Shown here one piece after another: positions 1 to 6,736 of a stretch of DNA of 15,397 nucleotides; the stretch's first letter is position 1; every line of letters begins with the position of its first letter. The stretch comes from Rhodocyclales bacterium. Its GTDB lineage: Bacteria; Pseudomonadota; Gammaproteobacteria; Burkholderiales; Rhodocyclaceae. A program made the position numbers and the translations under genes. Below the pieces are notes generated by a model. It worked only from the letters and a program-made list of their open reading frames with translations, was not told where the DNA came from and made no database searches. The stretch is from assembly GCA_021286885.1 (NCBI GenBank), contig JAJTBM010000029.1, forward strand, positions 1-15,397, in the 5' to 3' direction.

Positions 1-15
1 GGGGATGGCTTGCAT
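1..15 (-). CDS. Possible first codons of a minus-strand gene cut by the window edge
   Basis: Downstream of the rhodanese gene the minus strand shows AGGA at 25-22, followed by two in-frame ATG codons at 18 and 15. The second lies six bases from AGGA, a good ribosome-binding distance, and reads Met-Gln-Ala-Ile-Pro before the window ends. The gap from the rhodanese stop codon is about 17 bases, so it could be the next gene of the same transcript. Only five codons are visible, so no product can be named. The evidence is the start signal alone. Confidence 0.35.
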
Positions 16-32
16 CATGAGTCCTGTTGGGG

Positions 33-488
33 TCAGCCCTGGGTCCAGGGCAGTCCGGCAAAACGCCAGCCACCGACCTTGCTGCGGTGGCCGTGGGCAT
101 CCTTGTCGCCCTCAAAGCCTTCCAGGATGTTGTAGGCGTTGGTATAGCCCGAGCGGGTAGCCAGGGTGGCCGCTGCGTTGGAGCGGGCACCGCTGCGGCA
201 CAGGAACATCACCAGGGTCTCTGGATCGACCTGTCGCTGGAGCTGGGCGAGGAAATGGGGGTTGGGCTCGTTGCCCGGGTAGGTCAGCCATTCGAGTTCA
301 ACGGCGCCCGGTACCCGGCCAACCCAGTCCCACTCGGCGCGGGTGCGTACATCCACCAGGCGGGCAGAGCCGCCGGCGGCCTGGAGCACTTCCCAGGCTT
401 CGCGGGGTGTCAGGGCCCCGGCATAGGGCAGATTGGCAGCCCGGGCCCGTTCCTGGGCAAGGGCGAGAGTCTCGCTGAGGATTCCCAT
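33..488 (-). CDS. Rhodanese-domain protein (single-domain sulfurtransferase-like)
   Basis: This is a 151-residue protein made of one rhodanese fold. The active-site loop is visible as Cys97-Arg-Ser-Gly-Ala-Arg-Ser, the CxxxxR pattern in which the cysteine carries a persulfide. An LVDVRT strand lies at about 47-52, and a typical C-terminal NILEGFEGD segment at about 120-128. No signal peptide is seen, so it is probably cytoplasmic. Single-domain rhodaneses move sulfane sulfur from thiosulfate or a partner protein; the actual donor and acceptor cannot be read here. I chose the ATG at 488 because the following sequence matches usual family starts. Another in-frame ATG at 497 would add three residues. 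The gene is divergent from the metal transporter and has its own promoter candidate at 521-548. Confidence 0.85.
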   Translation of the reverse strand: MGILSETLALAQERARAANLPYAGALTPREAWEVLQAAGGSARLVDVRTRAEWDWVGRVPGAVELEWLTYPGNEPNPHFLAQLQRQVDPETLVMFLCRSGARSNAAATLATRSGYTNAYNILEGFEGDKDAHGHRSKVGGWRFAGLPWTQG

Positions 489-520
489 AACAAACATCCG
501 GCTAGAATGGCGAACCCCCG

Positions 521-548
521 AGTATACCTGTGCCCCCCGGGCCTGCAA
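521..548 (-). promoter_or_regulatory. Sigma-70-type promoter candidate for the rhodanese gene
   Basis: Read on the minus strand, TTGCAG (548-543) and TATACT (526-521) are separated by 16 bases. This would start transcription near 514, about 26 bases before the rhodanese ATG. The site sits inside the short divergent spacer, just before the transporter start. Confidence 0.45.
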
Positions 549-551
549 GCC

Positions 552-1721
552 ATGAGCGTCGATCCTAGCCCCATTCCTGCCGAACCGCCCCTGGAGGGGG
601 CCCGCGCCCGGGAGGCCCAACGCGCTACCTGGGTCAGCGTGGGCACCAACCTGGTGCTGACCGTCTTGCAGATCGTGGTGGGCCTGCTGGCCCACGCCCA
701 GAGCCTGGTGGCGGATGGGATGCACACCCTCTCCGACCTGCTCGGGGATTTTCTGGTGATGTACGCCAGCCGCCACGGGGCGGTGCCCGCCGACGAGCGT
801 CACCCCTACGGCCACGGGCGCTACGAAACCGCGGCCTCCATGGTGCTGGGGCTGGTGCTGGCCGGGGTGGGCGCGGGCTTTTTGGTGACGGCGGCCGGGC
901 GGCTGCAAACCCTGGATGCTCTGCCCGAGATTCATCCCATGGCCTTGTGGATGTCCTTGCTGACCCTGGCGGCCAAAGAGGGACTGTTCCGTTTCATGAT
1001 GGCCGTGGCCGAGCGTCTGCGTTCCCCCATGCTGGTGGCCAATGCCTGGCATGCCCGGGCGGATGCGGCGTCTTCGCTGGTGGTGGCCGTGGGGATTGGC
1101 GGTAGTTTGCTGGGCTACCGTTTCCTGGAGCCCCTGGCCGCCGCTTTGGTGGGGTTCATGATCCTGCGTATGGGGCTGATGCTGGCCTACGAGGCCCTGG
1201 GGGAGTTGATCGACACGGGCATCCCGCCGGAAGAGGCCGGCGCCATGCGTGAAACCGTGCTCCATACCTCCGGTGTGCTGGGGGTGCATGAGCTGCGCAC
1301 CCGGCGCATGGCCCACCGGATTTTGGTGGATGTGCATGTGCGCGTGCCGGCCCGGATCAGCGTTTCTGAAGGCCACCGGGTGGCGGAGCTGGTACGCCAG
1401 CGCCTGTGCGCAGCCCACGCGGACGTGCTGGATGTGCTGGTGCATGTGGATAGCGATGAGGACGAGCGCAGCGCCCAGGCCCCCGCGCTGCCGGATCGCA
1501 CCCAGCTGGAGCAGGAGTTGCGGCTGGCCTTGGGGCTGTCCGGGCCCATGCCCGTGGTGTTGCACTATCTCGGGGATCGAGTGGATGCGGAACTGATCCT
1601 GCCGCCTGAGGTTTTATTCGATCCGGTTGAAAAGGCACGCCTGCTGGAGCGGGTACGCACGTTGAAGGGGCTGCATCCCCATTTTGGGGAGGTGGCTTTG
1701 GGATGCAGAATTGCACCATGA
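552..1721 (+). CDS. Cation diffusion facilitator (CDF) family metal transporter
   Basis: A 389-residue inner-membrane protein of the CDF family, which exports divalent metals such as zinc or iron in exchange for protons. Hydrophobic segments lie at about 29-48, 94-116, 130-150, 172-190 and 193-212. The transport-site pairs are His58/Asp62 in the second helix and His167/Asp171 in the fifth, each spaced HxxxD. The family signature HPYGHGRYET is at 84-93. A cytoplasmic domain begins near 215, and an unusual tail from about 313 to 389 extends past the usual ~300-residue length. The HD/HD arrangement is commonly linked to zinc, but the metal is not proven. The start at 552 was chosen over an in-frame ATG at 507, which would add 15 residues of unlike composition. 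The last codons (Ile-Ala-Pro-stop) form part of an NtrC site. Confidence 0.88.
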   Translation: MSVDPSPIPAEPPLEGARAREAQRATWVSVGTNLVLTVLQIVVGLLAHAQSLVADGMHTLSDLLGDFLVMYASRHGAVPADERHPYGHGRYETAASMVLGLVLAGVGAGFLVTAAGRLQTLDALPEIHPMALWMSLLTLAAKEGLFRFMMAVAERLRSPMLVANAWHARADAASSLVVAVGIGGSLLGYRFLEPLAAALVGFMILRMGLMLAYEALGELIDTGIPPEEAGAMRETVLHTSGVLGVHELRTRRMAHRILVDVHVRVPARISVSEGHRVAELVRQRLCAAHADVLDVLVHVDSDEDERSAQAPALPDRTQLEQELRLALGLSGPMPVVLHYLGDRVDAELILPPEVLFDPVEKARLLERVRTLKGLHPHFGEVALGCRIAP

Positions 1722-1728
1722 TGGTGCA
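1712..1728. promoter_or_regulatory. NtrC enhancer site 1 for glnA (perfect palindrome)
   Basis: TGCACCATGATGGTGCA is a perfect 17-bp palindrome. It matches the known NtrC consensus TGCACC-N5-GGTGCA at every defined base. Its centre (1720) lies about 128 bases before the predicted glnA start (about 1848), close to the strong enhancer of E. coli glnA. The left half is protein-coding: it covers the last codons and the stop codon (1719-1721) of the transporter gene. Confidence 0.85.
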
Positions 1729-1741
1729 TGCGGTGGATTTG

Positions 1742-1758
1742 AGCACCGTACTGGTGCG
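1742..1758. promoter_or_regulatory. NtrC enhancer site 2 for glnA
   Basis: GCACC-GTACT-GGTGC (1743-1757) matches ten of the twelve defined positions of the NtrC consensus; only the outermost bases differ. Its centre (1750) is 30 bases, about three helical turns, from site 1 and about 98 bases before the predicted start. Two strong sites on one face of the helix are what cooperative binding of NtrC dimers needs. Confidence 0.8.
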
Positions 1759-1769
1759 TTTGTTTTTTT
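1743..1769 (+). terminator. Possible terminator of the metal-transporter gene, coinciding with NtrC site 2
   Basis: The same GCACC / GGTGC arms (1743-1747 and 1753-1757) can form a five-base-pair hairpin with a GTACT loop. It is followed at once by TTTGTTTTTTT (1759-1769). The stem is short, but all its pairs but one are G-C and the T tract is strong, so it could end transcription 20-50 bases after the transporter stop. Confidence 0.45.
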
Positions 1770-1821
1770 GAGGCCCCTCAGAGAATCCTTGTGGCACAAT
1801 GCACTATCAGGCGCGAGGGCT

Positions 1822-1836
1822 TGGCACGCTTAGTGC
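1822..1836 (+). promoter_or_regulatory. Sigma-54 (-24/-12) promoter of glnA
   Basis: TGGCACG (1822-1828) followed by GTGC (1833-1836) fits the sigma-54 consensus TGGCACG-N4-TTGC. The invariant GG (1823-1824) and GC (1835-1836) are exactly 12 bases apart. Transcription would start near 1848, leaving a leader of about 73 bases before the glnA ATG. Together with the two upstream NtrC sites this is a complete nitrogen-regulated promoter. Confidence 0.88.
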
Positions 1837-1907
1837 TTTCCCCTGCCGCTGATTCAAGAGTGTCGTTCTTACCTTTTTTCATCACTGCGTAGCAGCGTCA
1901 ACCCGTT

Positions 1908-1912
1908 AGGAG
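1908..1912 (+). promoter_or_regulatory. Ribosome binding site that fixes the glnA start
   Basis: AGGAG lies eight bases before the ATG at 1921. It overlaps an in-frame GTG at 1912, which therefore cannot use it. This favours the ATG and the standard 470-residue enzyme. Confidence 0.8.
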
Positions 1913-1920
1913 TGAGTTTT

Positions 1921-3333
1921 ATGGCGACCCCGCAAGACGTCCTGAATATCATCAAGGAAAACGACGTCAAGTTCATCGACTTCCGTTTTACTGACACCAA
2001 GGGCAAGGAACAACACGTTGGCGTGCCGGTGTCTGCCTTCGACGAAGACAAGTTCGAAAGCGGCCACGCCTTCGACGGTTCCTCCATCGCGGGCTGGAAG
2101 GGCATTCAAGCTTCCGACATGCTGCTGCTGCCGGATCCCAACTCCGCCTACATCGATCCGTTCTTCGAAGAAACCACCCTGGTTCTGACCTGCGACGTGA
2201 TCGACCCCGCCGACGGCAAGGGCTACGACCGCGATCCCCGCTCCATCGCCAACCGCGCTGAAGCCTACCTGAAGTCCTCCGGTATCGGTGATACCGCCTA
2301 CTTCGGCCCCGAACCCGAATTCTTCATCTTCGACTCCGTGGAGTGGAAGGTGGACATGTCCGGCGCTTACCACAAGATCTTCTCCGAAGAAGCAGCCTGG
2401 TCTTCCGACGAAAAGTTCGAAGGCGGCAACAAGGGCTACCGTCCCGCCGTCAAGGGTGGCTACTTCCCCGTTCCCCCGGTTGACTCCTTCAACGACATGC
2501 GCGCCACCATGTGCCTGATCCTTGAAGCATGTGGCCTGGGCGTCGAAGTGCACCACCACGAAGTGGCCAACGCTGGTCAAAACGAAATCGGCACCAAGTT
2601 CAACACCCTGGTTCGCCGCGCTGACCAAACCCAGCTGCTGAAGTACGTGGTCCAGAACGTGGCCCACCAATACGGCAAGACTGCCACCTTCATGCCCAAG
2701 CCCATCGTTGGTGACAACGGTTCCGGCATGCACGTGCACCAGTCCATCTGGAAGGACGGCAAGAACCTGTTCGCCGGCAACGGCTACGCCGGCCTGTCCG
2801 AAACCGCCCTGTACTACATCGGCGGTATCATCAAGCACGCCAAGGCTCTGAACGCGATCACCAACCCGCTGACCAACTCCTACAAGCGTCTGGTGCCCCA
2901 CTACGAAGCTCCGGTGAAGCTGGCTTACTCCGCCAAGAACCGTTCTGCTTCCATCCGTATCCCGTTCGTGAACAGCGACAAGGCTCGTCGTATCGAGACC
3001 CGCTTCCCGGATCCGGGTGCCAACCCCTACCTGTGCTTTGCCGCACTGATGATGGCGGGTCTGGACGGTATCCAGAACAAGATTCACCCGGGCGACCCCG
3101 CCGACAAGAACCTGTACGACCTGCCGCCGGAAGAAGATGCACTGATCCCGACCGTCTGCTCCAGCCTCGAAGAAGCCCTGGATGCCCTGGACAAGGATCG
3201 CGAATTCCTGACCCGTGGCGGTGTGTTCAGCAACGACTTCATTGATTCCTTCATCGCCCTGAAGCAGGAAGAAGTGAACCGTCTGCGCGTTGAAGTGCAC
3301 CCGGTCGAGTTCGAAATGTACTACTCCATCTAA
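1921..3333 (+). CDS. glnA: Type I glutamine synthetase
   Basis: This enzyme joins ammonia to glutamate with ATP to make glutamine, the main entry of ammonium into metabolism. It works as a cytoplasmic dodecamer. The 470-residue length is exactly that of the GlnA-beta class. Visible signatures are the FDGSS strand (51-55), the metal-binding FGPEPEFF segment (128-135), the ATP-binding run from [12 protein letters not shown] (260-271), the NRSASIRIP segment (340-348) and the RRIETRFPD segment (356-364). Tyr399 in NLYDLPPEE is the residue AMP-modified by GlnE in this class, so activity is probably switched off by adenylylation when nitrogen is plentiful. The gene strongly prefers GAA over GAG for glutamate, unlike its neighbours, which suggests high expression. 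It is transcribed from the sigma-54 promoter upstream and ends in its own terminator. Confidence 0.98.
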   Translation: MATPQDVLNIIKENDVKFIDFRFTDTKGKEQHVGVPVSAFDEDKFESGHAFDGSSIAGWKGIQASDMLLLPDPNSAYIDPFFEETTLVLTCDVIDPADGKGYDRDPRSIANRAEAYLKSSGIGDTAYFGPEPEFFIFDSVEWKVDMSGAYHKIFSEEAAWSSDEKFEGGNKGYRPAVKGGYFPVPPVDSFNDMRATMCLILEACGLGVEVHHHEVANAGQNEIGTKFNTLVRRADQTQLLKYVVQNVAHQYGKTATFMPKPIVGDNGSGMHVHQSIWKDGKNLFAGNGYAGLSETALYYIGGIIKHAKALNAITNPLTNSYKRLVPHYEAPVKLAYSAKNRSASIRIPFVNSDKARRIETRFPDPGANPYLCFAALMMAGLDGIQNKIHPGDPADKNLYDLPPEEDALIPTVCSSLEEALDALDKDREFLTRGGVFSNDFIDSFIALKQEEVNRLRVEVHPVEFEMYYSI

Positions 3334-3347
3334 TCGTGGGGTTAGCC

Positions 3348-3373
3348 GGAGCGGTCAGCCTGCTGACTGCTCC
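3348..3373 (+). repeat. Hairpin in the glnA 3' untranslated region
   Basis: GGAGCGGTCAGC (3348-3359) can pair with GCTGACTGCTCC (3362-3373). This gives a 12-bp stem with one G-T wobble and a very tight turn. It begins 14 bases after the glnA stop codon, has no T tract, and lies upstream of the real terminator, so a role in protecting the mRNA end is possible. Confidence 0.55.
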
Positions 3374-3384
3374 TGCGTTGAAAG

Positions 3385-3415
3385 AAGGGTGGGTCTTCGG
3401 GCCCGCCCTTTTTTT
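3385..3415 (+). terminator. Rho-independent terminator of glnA
   Basis: GGGTGGGTC (3387-3395) pairs with GGCCCGCCC (3400-3408) around a very stable C(UUCG)G tetraloop. Two flanking A-T pairs and a run of seven T (3409-3415) follow. It should insulate glnA from ntrBC, so that most glnA transcripts stop here. Confidence 0.93.
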
Positions 3416-3455
3416 ACGCCTGGCCTCCGGCATTGCAATTTGTCATAGGCATTGT

Positions 3456-3484
3456 TTGTATTCGGCGGGCCCACTCCCTAAACT
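3456..3484 (+). promoter_or_regulatory. Sigma-70-type promoter candidate for the DUF4124 gene
   Basis: TTGTAT (3456-3461) and TAAACT (3479-3484) are 17 bases apart, just after the glnA terminator and 28 bases before the next ATG. A second, overlapping pair, TTGCAA (3433-3438) with TTGTAT (3456-3461), is also possible. Confidence 0.35.
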
Positions 3485-3512
3485 AGTCGCGTTTTCCGGA
3501 ATCCCTGTCCCC

Positions 3513-4019
3513 ATGAAATTTCCGATTGTTGTTGTGTGTGGCCTGACGCTGGCTGGCCAGGCTTGGGCCGACGTATACAAGTGCTTGGATCCTACCGGGC
3601 ATGTGACCTATACCAACTCCAAGGGCATGGGCAAGGGTTGCACCCTGCTGGCTCAGGATCAAGCCGTGTCTTCGGTGCCCGGGGGCAGTGGTGCTGCTGC
3701 GGTGCGTAACCCTGGGGCCTCGGCGCCCCAAAGTGGTGCATCCTCTGCACCGTCGCCGGGCAGCTTCCCCAGAGTGGAGCCCTCGGTGCAAAAAGCCCGG
3801 GATAACGACCGGCGTGGCATTCTCGAAAAAGAAATGGCCACCGAGCAGAAGGCCCTCGAAGCCGCCCAGAAGGAACTGGCCGAGCAAGAGGCCGTGCGCT
3901 ACGGGGATGAGCGCAATTATCAGAAGGTTCTCGACCGTTTGCAGCCCTACAAGGACAAGGTGCAGATGCATGAGCGCAATATCGAAGCCCTGCGCCGGGA
4001 GTTGGCCAACCTGCGCTGA
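3513..4019 (+). CDS. Secreted DUF4124-domain protein with C-terminal coiled coil
   Basis: A 168-residue protein of unknown function. Residues 1-19 form a signal peptide ending in Ala-Trp-Ala, so the mature protein should start at Asp20 in the periplasm. The next segment, DVYKCLDPTGHVTYTN, is the typical start of the DUF4124 domain. Cys24 and Cys43 could form a disulfide. A Ser/Ala/Pro/Gly-rich linker runs from about 52 to 90. From about 95 to 168 the sequence is charged and rich in Glu, Lys, Arg and Gln, which suggests a coiled coil. The gene lies between the glnA terminator and ntrB, an order I recall from other betaproteobacteria, but no role in nitrogen control is shown. The ATG at 3513 is the one that yields the signal peptide. 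No strong ribosome binding site is visible. Confidence 0.82.
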   Translation: MKFPIVVVCGLTLAGQAWADVYKCLDPTGHVTYTNSKGMGKGCTLLAQDQAVSSVPGGSGAAAVRNPGASAPQSGASSAPSPGSFPRVEPSVQKARDNDRRGILEKEMATEQKALEAAQKELAEQEAVRYGDERNYQKVLDRLQPYKDKVQMHERNIEALRRELANLR

Positions 4020-4036
4020 TGCACGGTTTTGGGCCA
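4020..4036. promoter_or_regulatory. Weak NtrC-like site upstream of ntrB
   Basis: TGCACG-GTTTT-GGGCCA matches nine of the twelve defined bases of the NtrC consensus and lies about 70 bases before the ntrB start. In E. coli, NtrC represses the internal ntrB promoter through a nearby site, so a similar feedback is plausible here. The match is too weak to be sure. Confidence 0.25.
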
Positions 4037-4060
4037 TTCCCCGGGATGGTGCGTCCGTGC
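4021..4060. repeat. Inverted repeat between the DUF4124 gene and ntrB
   Basis: GCACGG (4021-4026) pairs with CCGTGC (4055-4060), and CCAT (4034-4037) with ATGG (4046-4049) inside it, centred on CCCGGG. It starts two bases after the DUF4124 stop codon. No T tract follows, so it is not a standard terminator. The left arm also forms half of a weak NtrC-like sequence at 4020-4036. Confidence 0.4.
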
Positions 4061-4096
4061 CCATGATTGGTCTGTTTCTTGCATAAAGCTGGCACT

Positions 4097-5179
4097 ATGC
4101 AGAACGACCAAACCGATCTCACCCCTTGCGCCCACCCCGCCTTCTCGGGCCTGGAGCTGCTTTCATCCGCCGTGGTGCTGGTGGACGATGAACTCATCGT
4201 CCAATACCTGAACCCGGGGGCAGAAAACCTGTTCGCAGTCAGCAGCCGCAAGACCATCGGCTACTCGCTGCGGCGCTTGCTGGGCGAGCCCAGCGGGCTG
4301 GGCACGGCCCTCCATAATGTGCTGCGGGATAACTGGAGCTACACCGGCCACAACCTGACCATCGTCAGGCCCGGCATGGATACCCTGCATCTGGATTGCA
4401 CCGTGACCCCCGTCGAGGCGGGGGATGCCCGGTTGTTGCTGGAGTTCCGCCCCATGGATGCCCACCTCAAGGTGGCCCGGGAAGAACAGCTGGCCCACCA
4501 GCAGCAGGCCAACCGGGAGCTGATCCGCAATCTGGCCCACGAAATCAAGAACCCGCTGGGGGGCATCCGGGGTTCTGCCCAGCTGCTGGAGCGGGAGCTG
4601 AACGACCCGCAGCTGCGCGAATACACCCAGGTCATCATCGCCGAGGCCGACCGGCTGCAGGATCTGATGAACCGGCTGCTCACCTCCCACCGGATGATGC
4701 AGCCCTCCCAGCTCAATGCCCATGATGTGCTGGAGCGGGTGCGCCGCCTGATCCTGGCCGAATTTCCGGCGGTGGATGTGCGGCGCGATTACGACACCAG
4801 CCTGCCCTTCATCACCGGCGACCGGGAACAGCTGATCCAGGCCATTCTCAACATCGCCCGCAACGCCGCCCAGGCCATGGATGGCCAGGGCGAGATCGTG
4901 CTGCGCACCCGGGCGGCCCGCCAGATCACCCTCGCCAAGCGTCGCTTCAAGCTGGCCCTGCAACTGCAGGTGATCGACAACGGCCCCGGCGTGCCGGATG
5001 AAATCCGCGACAAAATCTTCTACCCCCTCGTCTCGGGGCGGGAAAACGGCAGCGGGCTGGGCCTCTCCCTGGCCCAGAGCTTCATCGAGCAGCACCAGGG
5101 CGCCATTGATGTGGAATCCCACCCGGGGCGCACCTGCTTCACGGTGTACCTGCCCATCACCCGGGACGCCGACGCCTGA
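4097..5179 (+). CDS. ntrB: Nitrogen regulation sensor histidine kinase/phosphatase NtrB
   Basis: A 360-residue cytoplasmic kinase that phosphorylates NtrC when nitrogen is short and dephosphorylates it, with PII protein, when nitrogen is ample. No membrane segment is seen. An N-terminal PAS-type domain covers about 15-120. The H-box ENLAHEIKNPL-like segment carries the phospho-acceptor His148 (LAHEIKNPLGGIRGSAQLL). The ATP-binding domain shows the N-box around 251-258 (LNIARNAA), the G1 box DNGPGVP (294-300) and the G2 box GSGLGL (318-323). The length is close to the E. coli protein's ~350. The start at 4097 was chosen because the family usually begins close to it; an in-frame ATG at 4067 would add ten residues of poor quality. 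ntrC follows 93 bases later. Confidence 0.95.
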   Translation: MQNDQTDLTPCAHPAFSGLELLSSAVVLVDDELIVQYLNPGAENLFAVSSRKTIGYSLRRLLGEPSGLGTALHNVLRDNWSYTGHNLTIVRPGMDTLHLDCTVTPVEAGDARLLLEFRPMDAHLKVAREEQLAHQQQANRELIRNLAHEIKNPLGGIRGSAQLLERELNDPQLREYTQVIIAEADRLQDLMNRLLTSHRMMQPSQLNAHDVLERVRRLILAEFPAVDVRRDYDTSLPFITGDREQLIQAILNIARNAAQAMDGQGEIVLRTRAARQITLAKRRFKLALQLQVIDNGPGVPDEIRDKIFYPLVSGRENGSGLGLSLAQSFIEQHQGAIDVESHPGRTCFTVYLPITRDADA

Positions 5180-5230
5180 CCGCTTTCCCCGCCGTCGGGG
5201 CTTCCCGGCGCGGGGCCAACAGAAACACGA

Positions 5231-5252
5231 TGGTGCCCGCATCAGGGCGCCA
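5231..5252. repeat. Inverted repeat in the ntrB-ntrC spacer
   Basis: TGGTGCCC (5231-5238) and GGGCGCCA (5245-5252) are inverted copies with one mismatch (a possible G-T pair in RNA) around a six-base loop. The repeat ends 20 bases before ntrC. A second GC-rich hairpin is possible at 5187-5215 (CCCCG with CGGGG). Neither is followed by a T tract, so they may tune the ntrB-to-ntrC ratio or mean nothing. Confidence 0.4.
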
Positions 5253-5272
5253 CAGATAACAAGTGCGCTGAC

Positions 5273-6682
5273 ATGACCATGAACGCTGTCTGGATTGTTG
5301 ATGACGACCGCTCCATCCGCTGGGTGCTGGAAAAGGCCCTGGCCCGGGAGGAGATTCCGTACAAGAGCTTTGGGACGGCGGCAGAAGCCATTGCCGCCCT
5401 GGAAGCCACATCCCAGCCGCCCCGGGTGATGCTCTCTGACATCCGGATGCCGGGCGAGTCGGGCCTGACCCTGCTGTCCAAGGTCAAGACCCGGTTTCCC
5501 AATATCCCGGTCATCATCATGACCGCCTATTCCGACCTGGATAGTGCGGTGGCGGCCTTCCAGGGGGGCGCCTTCGAATATCTGCCCAAACCCTTCGATG
5601 TGGATCAGGCGGTGGAGCTGGTGCGCCGGGCCATCGACGAGAGCGCCCAGCAGGTGGGCGTGGAAGAGGTCCTGAGCGCGGTGCCTGAGATCCTCGGCCA
5701 GGCGCCGGCCATGCAGGAGGTGTTCCGCGCCATTGGCCGGCTGTCCCAATCCCACGCCACGGTGCTCATCAACGGCGAATCCGGGACAGGCAAGGAGCTG
5801 GTGGCCCGCGCCCTGCATCGCCATAGCCCGCGCCGGGATTCCCCCTTCATCGCGATCAACACTGCGGCGATTCCCCGGGATCTGCTTGAATCCGAACTCT
5901 TCGGCCACGAGCGCGGCGCCTTCACTGGCGCCCAGACCATGCGCCGAGGGCGCTTCGAGCAGGCCGAAGGCGGCACTTTGTTCCTCGACGAAATCGGCGA
6001 CATGCCCTCGGAGCTGCAAACCCGGCTGCTGCGTGTGCTGTCCGATGGCAATTTCTACCGGGTGGGCGGCCATCAGCCCATCAAGGCCAATGTGCGCGTT
6101 ATCGCCGCCACCCACCAGAACATGGAAGACCGGGTGCGCCAGGGGCTGTTCCGGGAAGACTTGTTCCACCGCCTCAACGTGATCCGGCTGCGTCTGCCGC
6201 CCCTGCGCGAACGGCGCGAAGACATCCCCGCCTTGGCCAAGCATTTCATTACGCTGTCGGCCCAGGAGTTGGGGGTGGAGGCCAAGCGCCTCTCCGAAAA
6301 CACCCTCAAGTACCTGCAGACCCTGGATTTCCCGGGCAATGTGCGCCAGCTGGAAAACCTGTGCCACTGGCTCACCGTGATGGCCCCGGGCCAGACGGTG
6401 GAGGTCGCCGATCTGCCCCCCGAGCTCAAGGAGCAGCCCCAGCGGGAAGCCCCCGCCAATTGGTGCGATGCCCTCATGGCCGAGGTGGATCGGGCCCTGA
6501 CCCAGCACCCGGGCGAGGTGTTCGACCGGCTCAACCGGGATTTCGAGCGCATCCTGATCCGGCGTGCCCTGGCCGCCACTGGCGGGCGGCGCATCGAGGC
6601 TGCTCAACTCCTGGGCATCGGGCGCAACACCATCACCCGCAAGATCCAGGAACTGGGTCTGGAGGAAGGTAACGAGGCCTGA
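5273..6682 (+). CDS. ntrC: Nitrogen regulation response regulator NtrC (sigma-54 activator)
   Basis: A 469-residue transcription activator. The receiver domain (about 5-120) holds the acidic pair Asp10-Asp11, the phospho-acceptor Asp56 in LSDIRMP, and the conserved Lys106 in YLPKPF. The AAA+ domain (about 140-370) has the Walker A motif GESGTGKE (168-175), the sigma-54 contact loop GAFTGA (215-220) and the Walker B region GGTLFLDEIGD (233-243). The C-terminal Fis-type helix-turn-helix runs from about 440 to 462 (EAAQLLGIGRNTITRKIQELG). It uses ATP hydrolysis to open sigma-54 promoters, here most likely glnA through the sites at 1712-1758. The start could be the ATG at 5273 or the one two codons later at 5279. 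No strong ribosome binding site separates them. Confidence 0.96.
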   Translation: MTMNAVWIVDDDRSIRWVLEKALAREEIPYKSFGTAAEAIAALEATSQPPRVMLSDIRMPGESGLTLLSKVKTRFPNIPVIIMTAYSDLDSAVAAFQGGAFEYLPKPFDVDQAVELVRRAIDESAQQVGVEEVLSAVPEILGQAPAMQEVFRAIGRLSQSHATVLINGESGTGKELVARALHRHSPRRDSPFIAINTAAIPRDLLESELFGHERGAFTGAQTMRRGRFEQAEGGTLFLDEIGDMPSELQTRLLRVLSDGNFYRVGGHQPIKANVRVIAATHQNMEDRVRQGLFREDLFHRLNVIRLRLPPLRERREDIPALAKHFITLSAQELGVEAKRLSENTLKYLQTLDFPGNVRQLENLCHWLTVMAPGQTVEVADLPPELKEQPQREAPANWCDALMAEVDRALTQHPGEVFDRLNRDFERILIRRALAATGGRRIEAAQLLGIGRNTITRKIQELGLEEGNEA

Positions 6683-6736
6683 TGGCGTATGGTTTCCCGT
6701 AAAGGGGCGCATCCTCCATAATGGCTGCCTTGTCTG

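Noticed and set aside
498..1565. Extension of the rhodanese frame far upstream on the minus strand
   Set aside because: The frame stays open by chance through the transporter gene. The rhodanese domain and its promoter place the start near 488.
1800..1816. Third NtrC site near the glnA promoter (TGCACT half-site)
   Set aside because: Only one half fits; the other half matches two of six bases.
1906..3300. Long minus-strand open frame opposite glnA
   Set aside because: The translation is a low-complexity Val/Gly/His-rich reflection of glnA codon bias; glnA on the plus strand is certain.
4090..4104. TGGCAC resembling a sigma-54 -24 element at the ntrB start
   Set aside because: There is no GC at the required distance for the -12 element.
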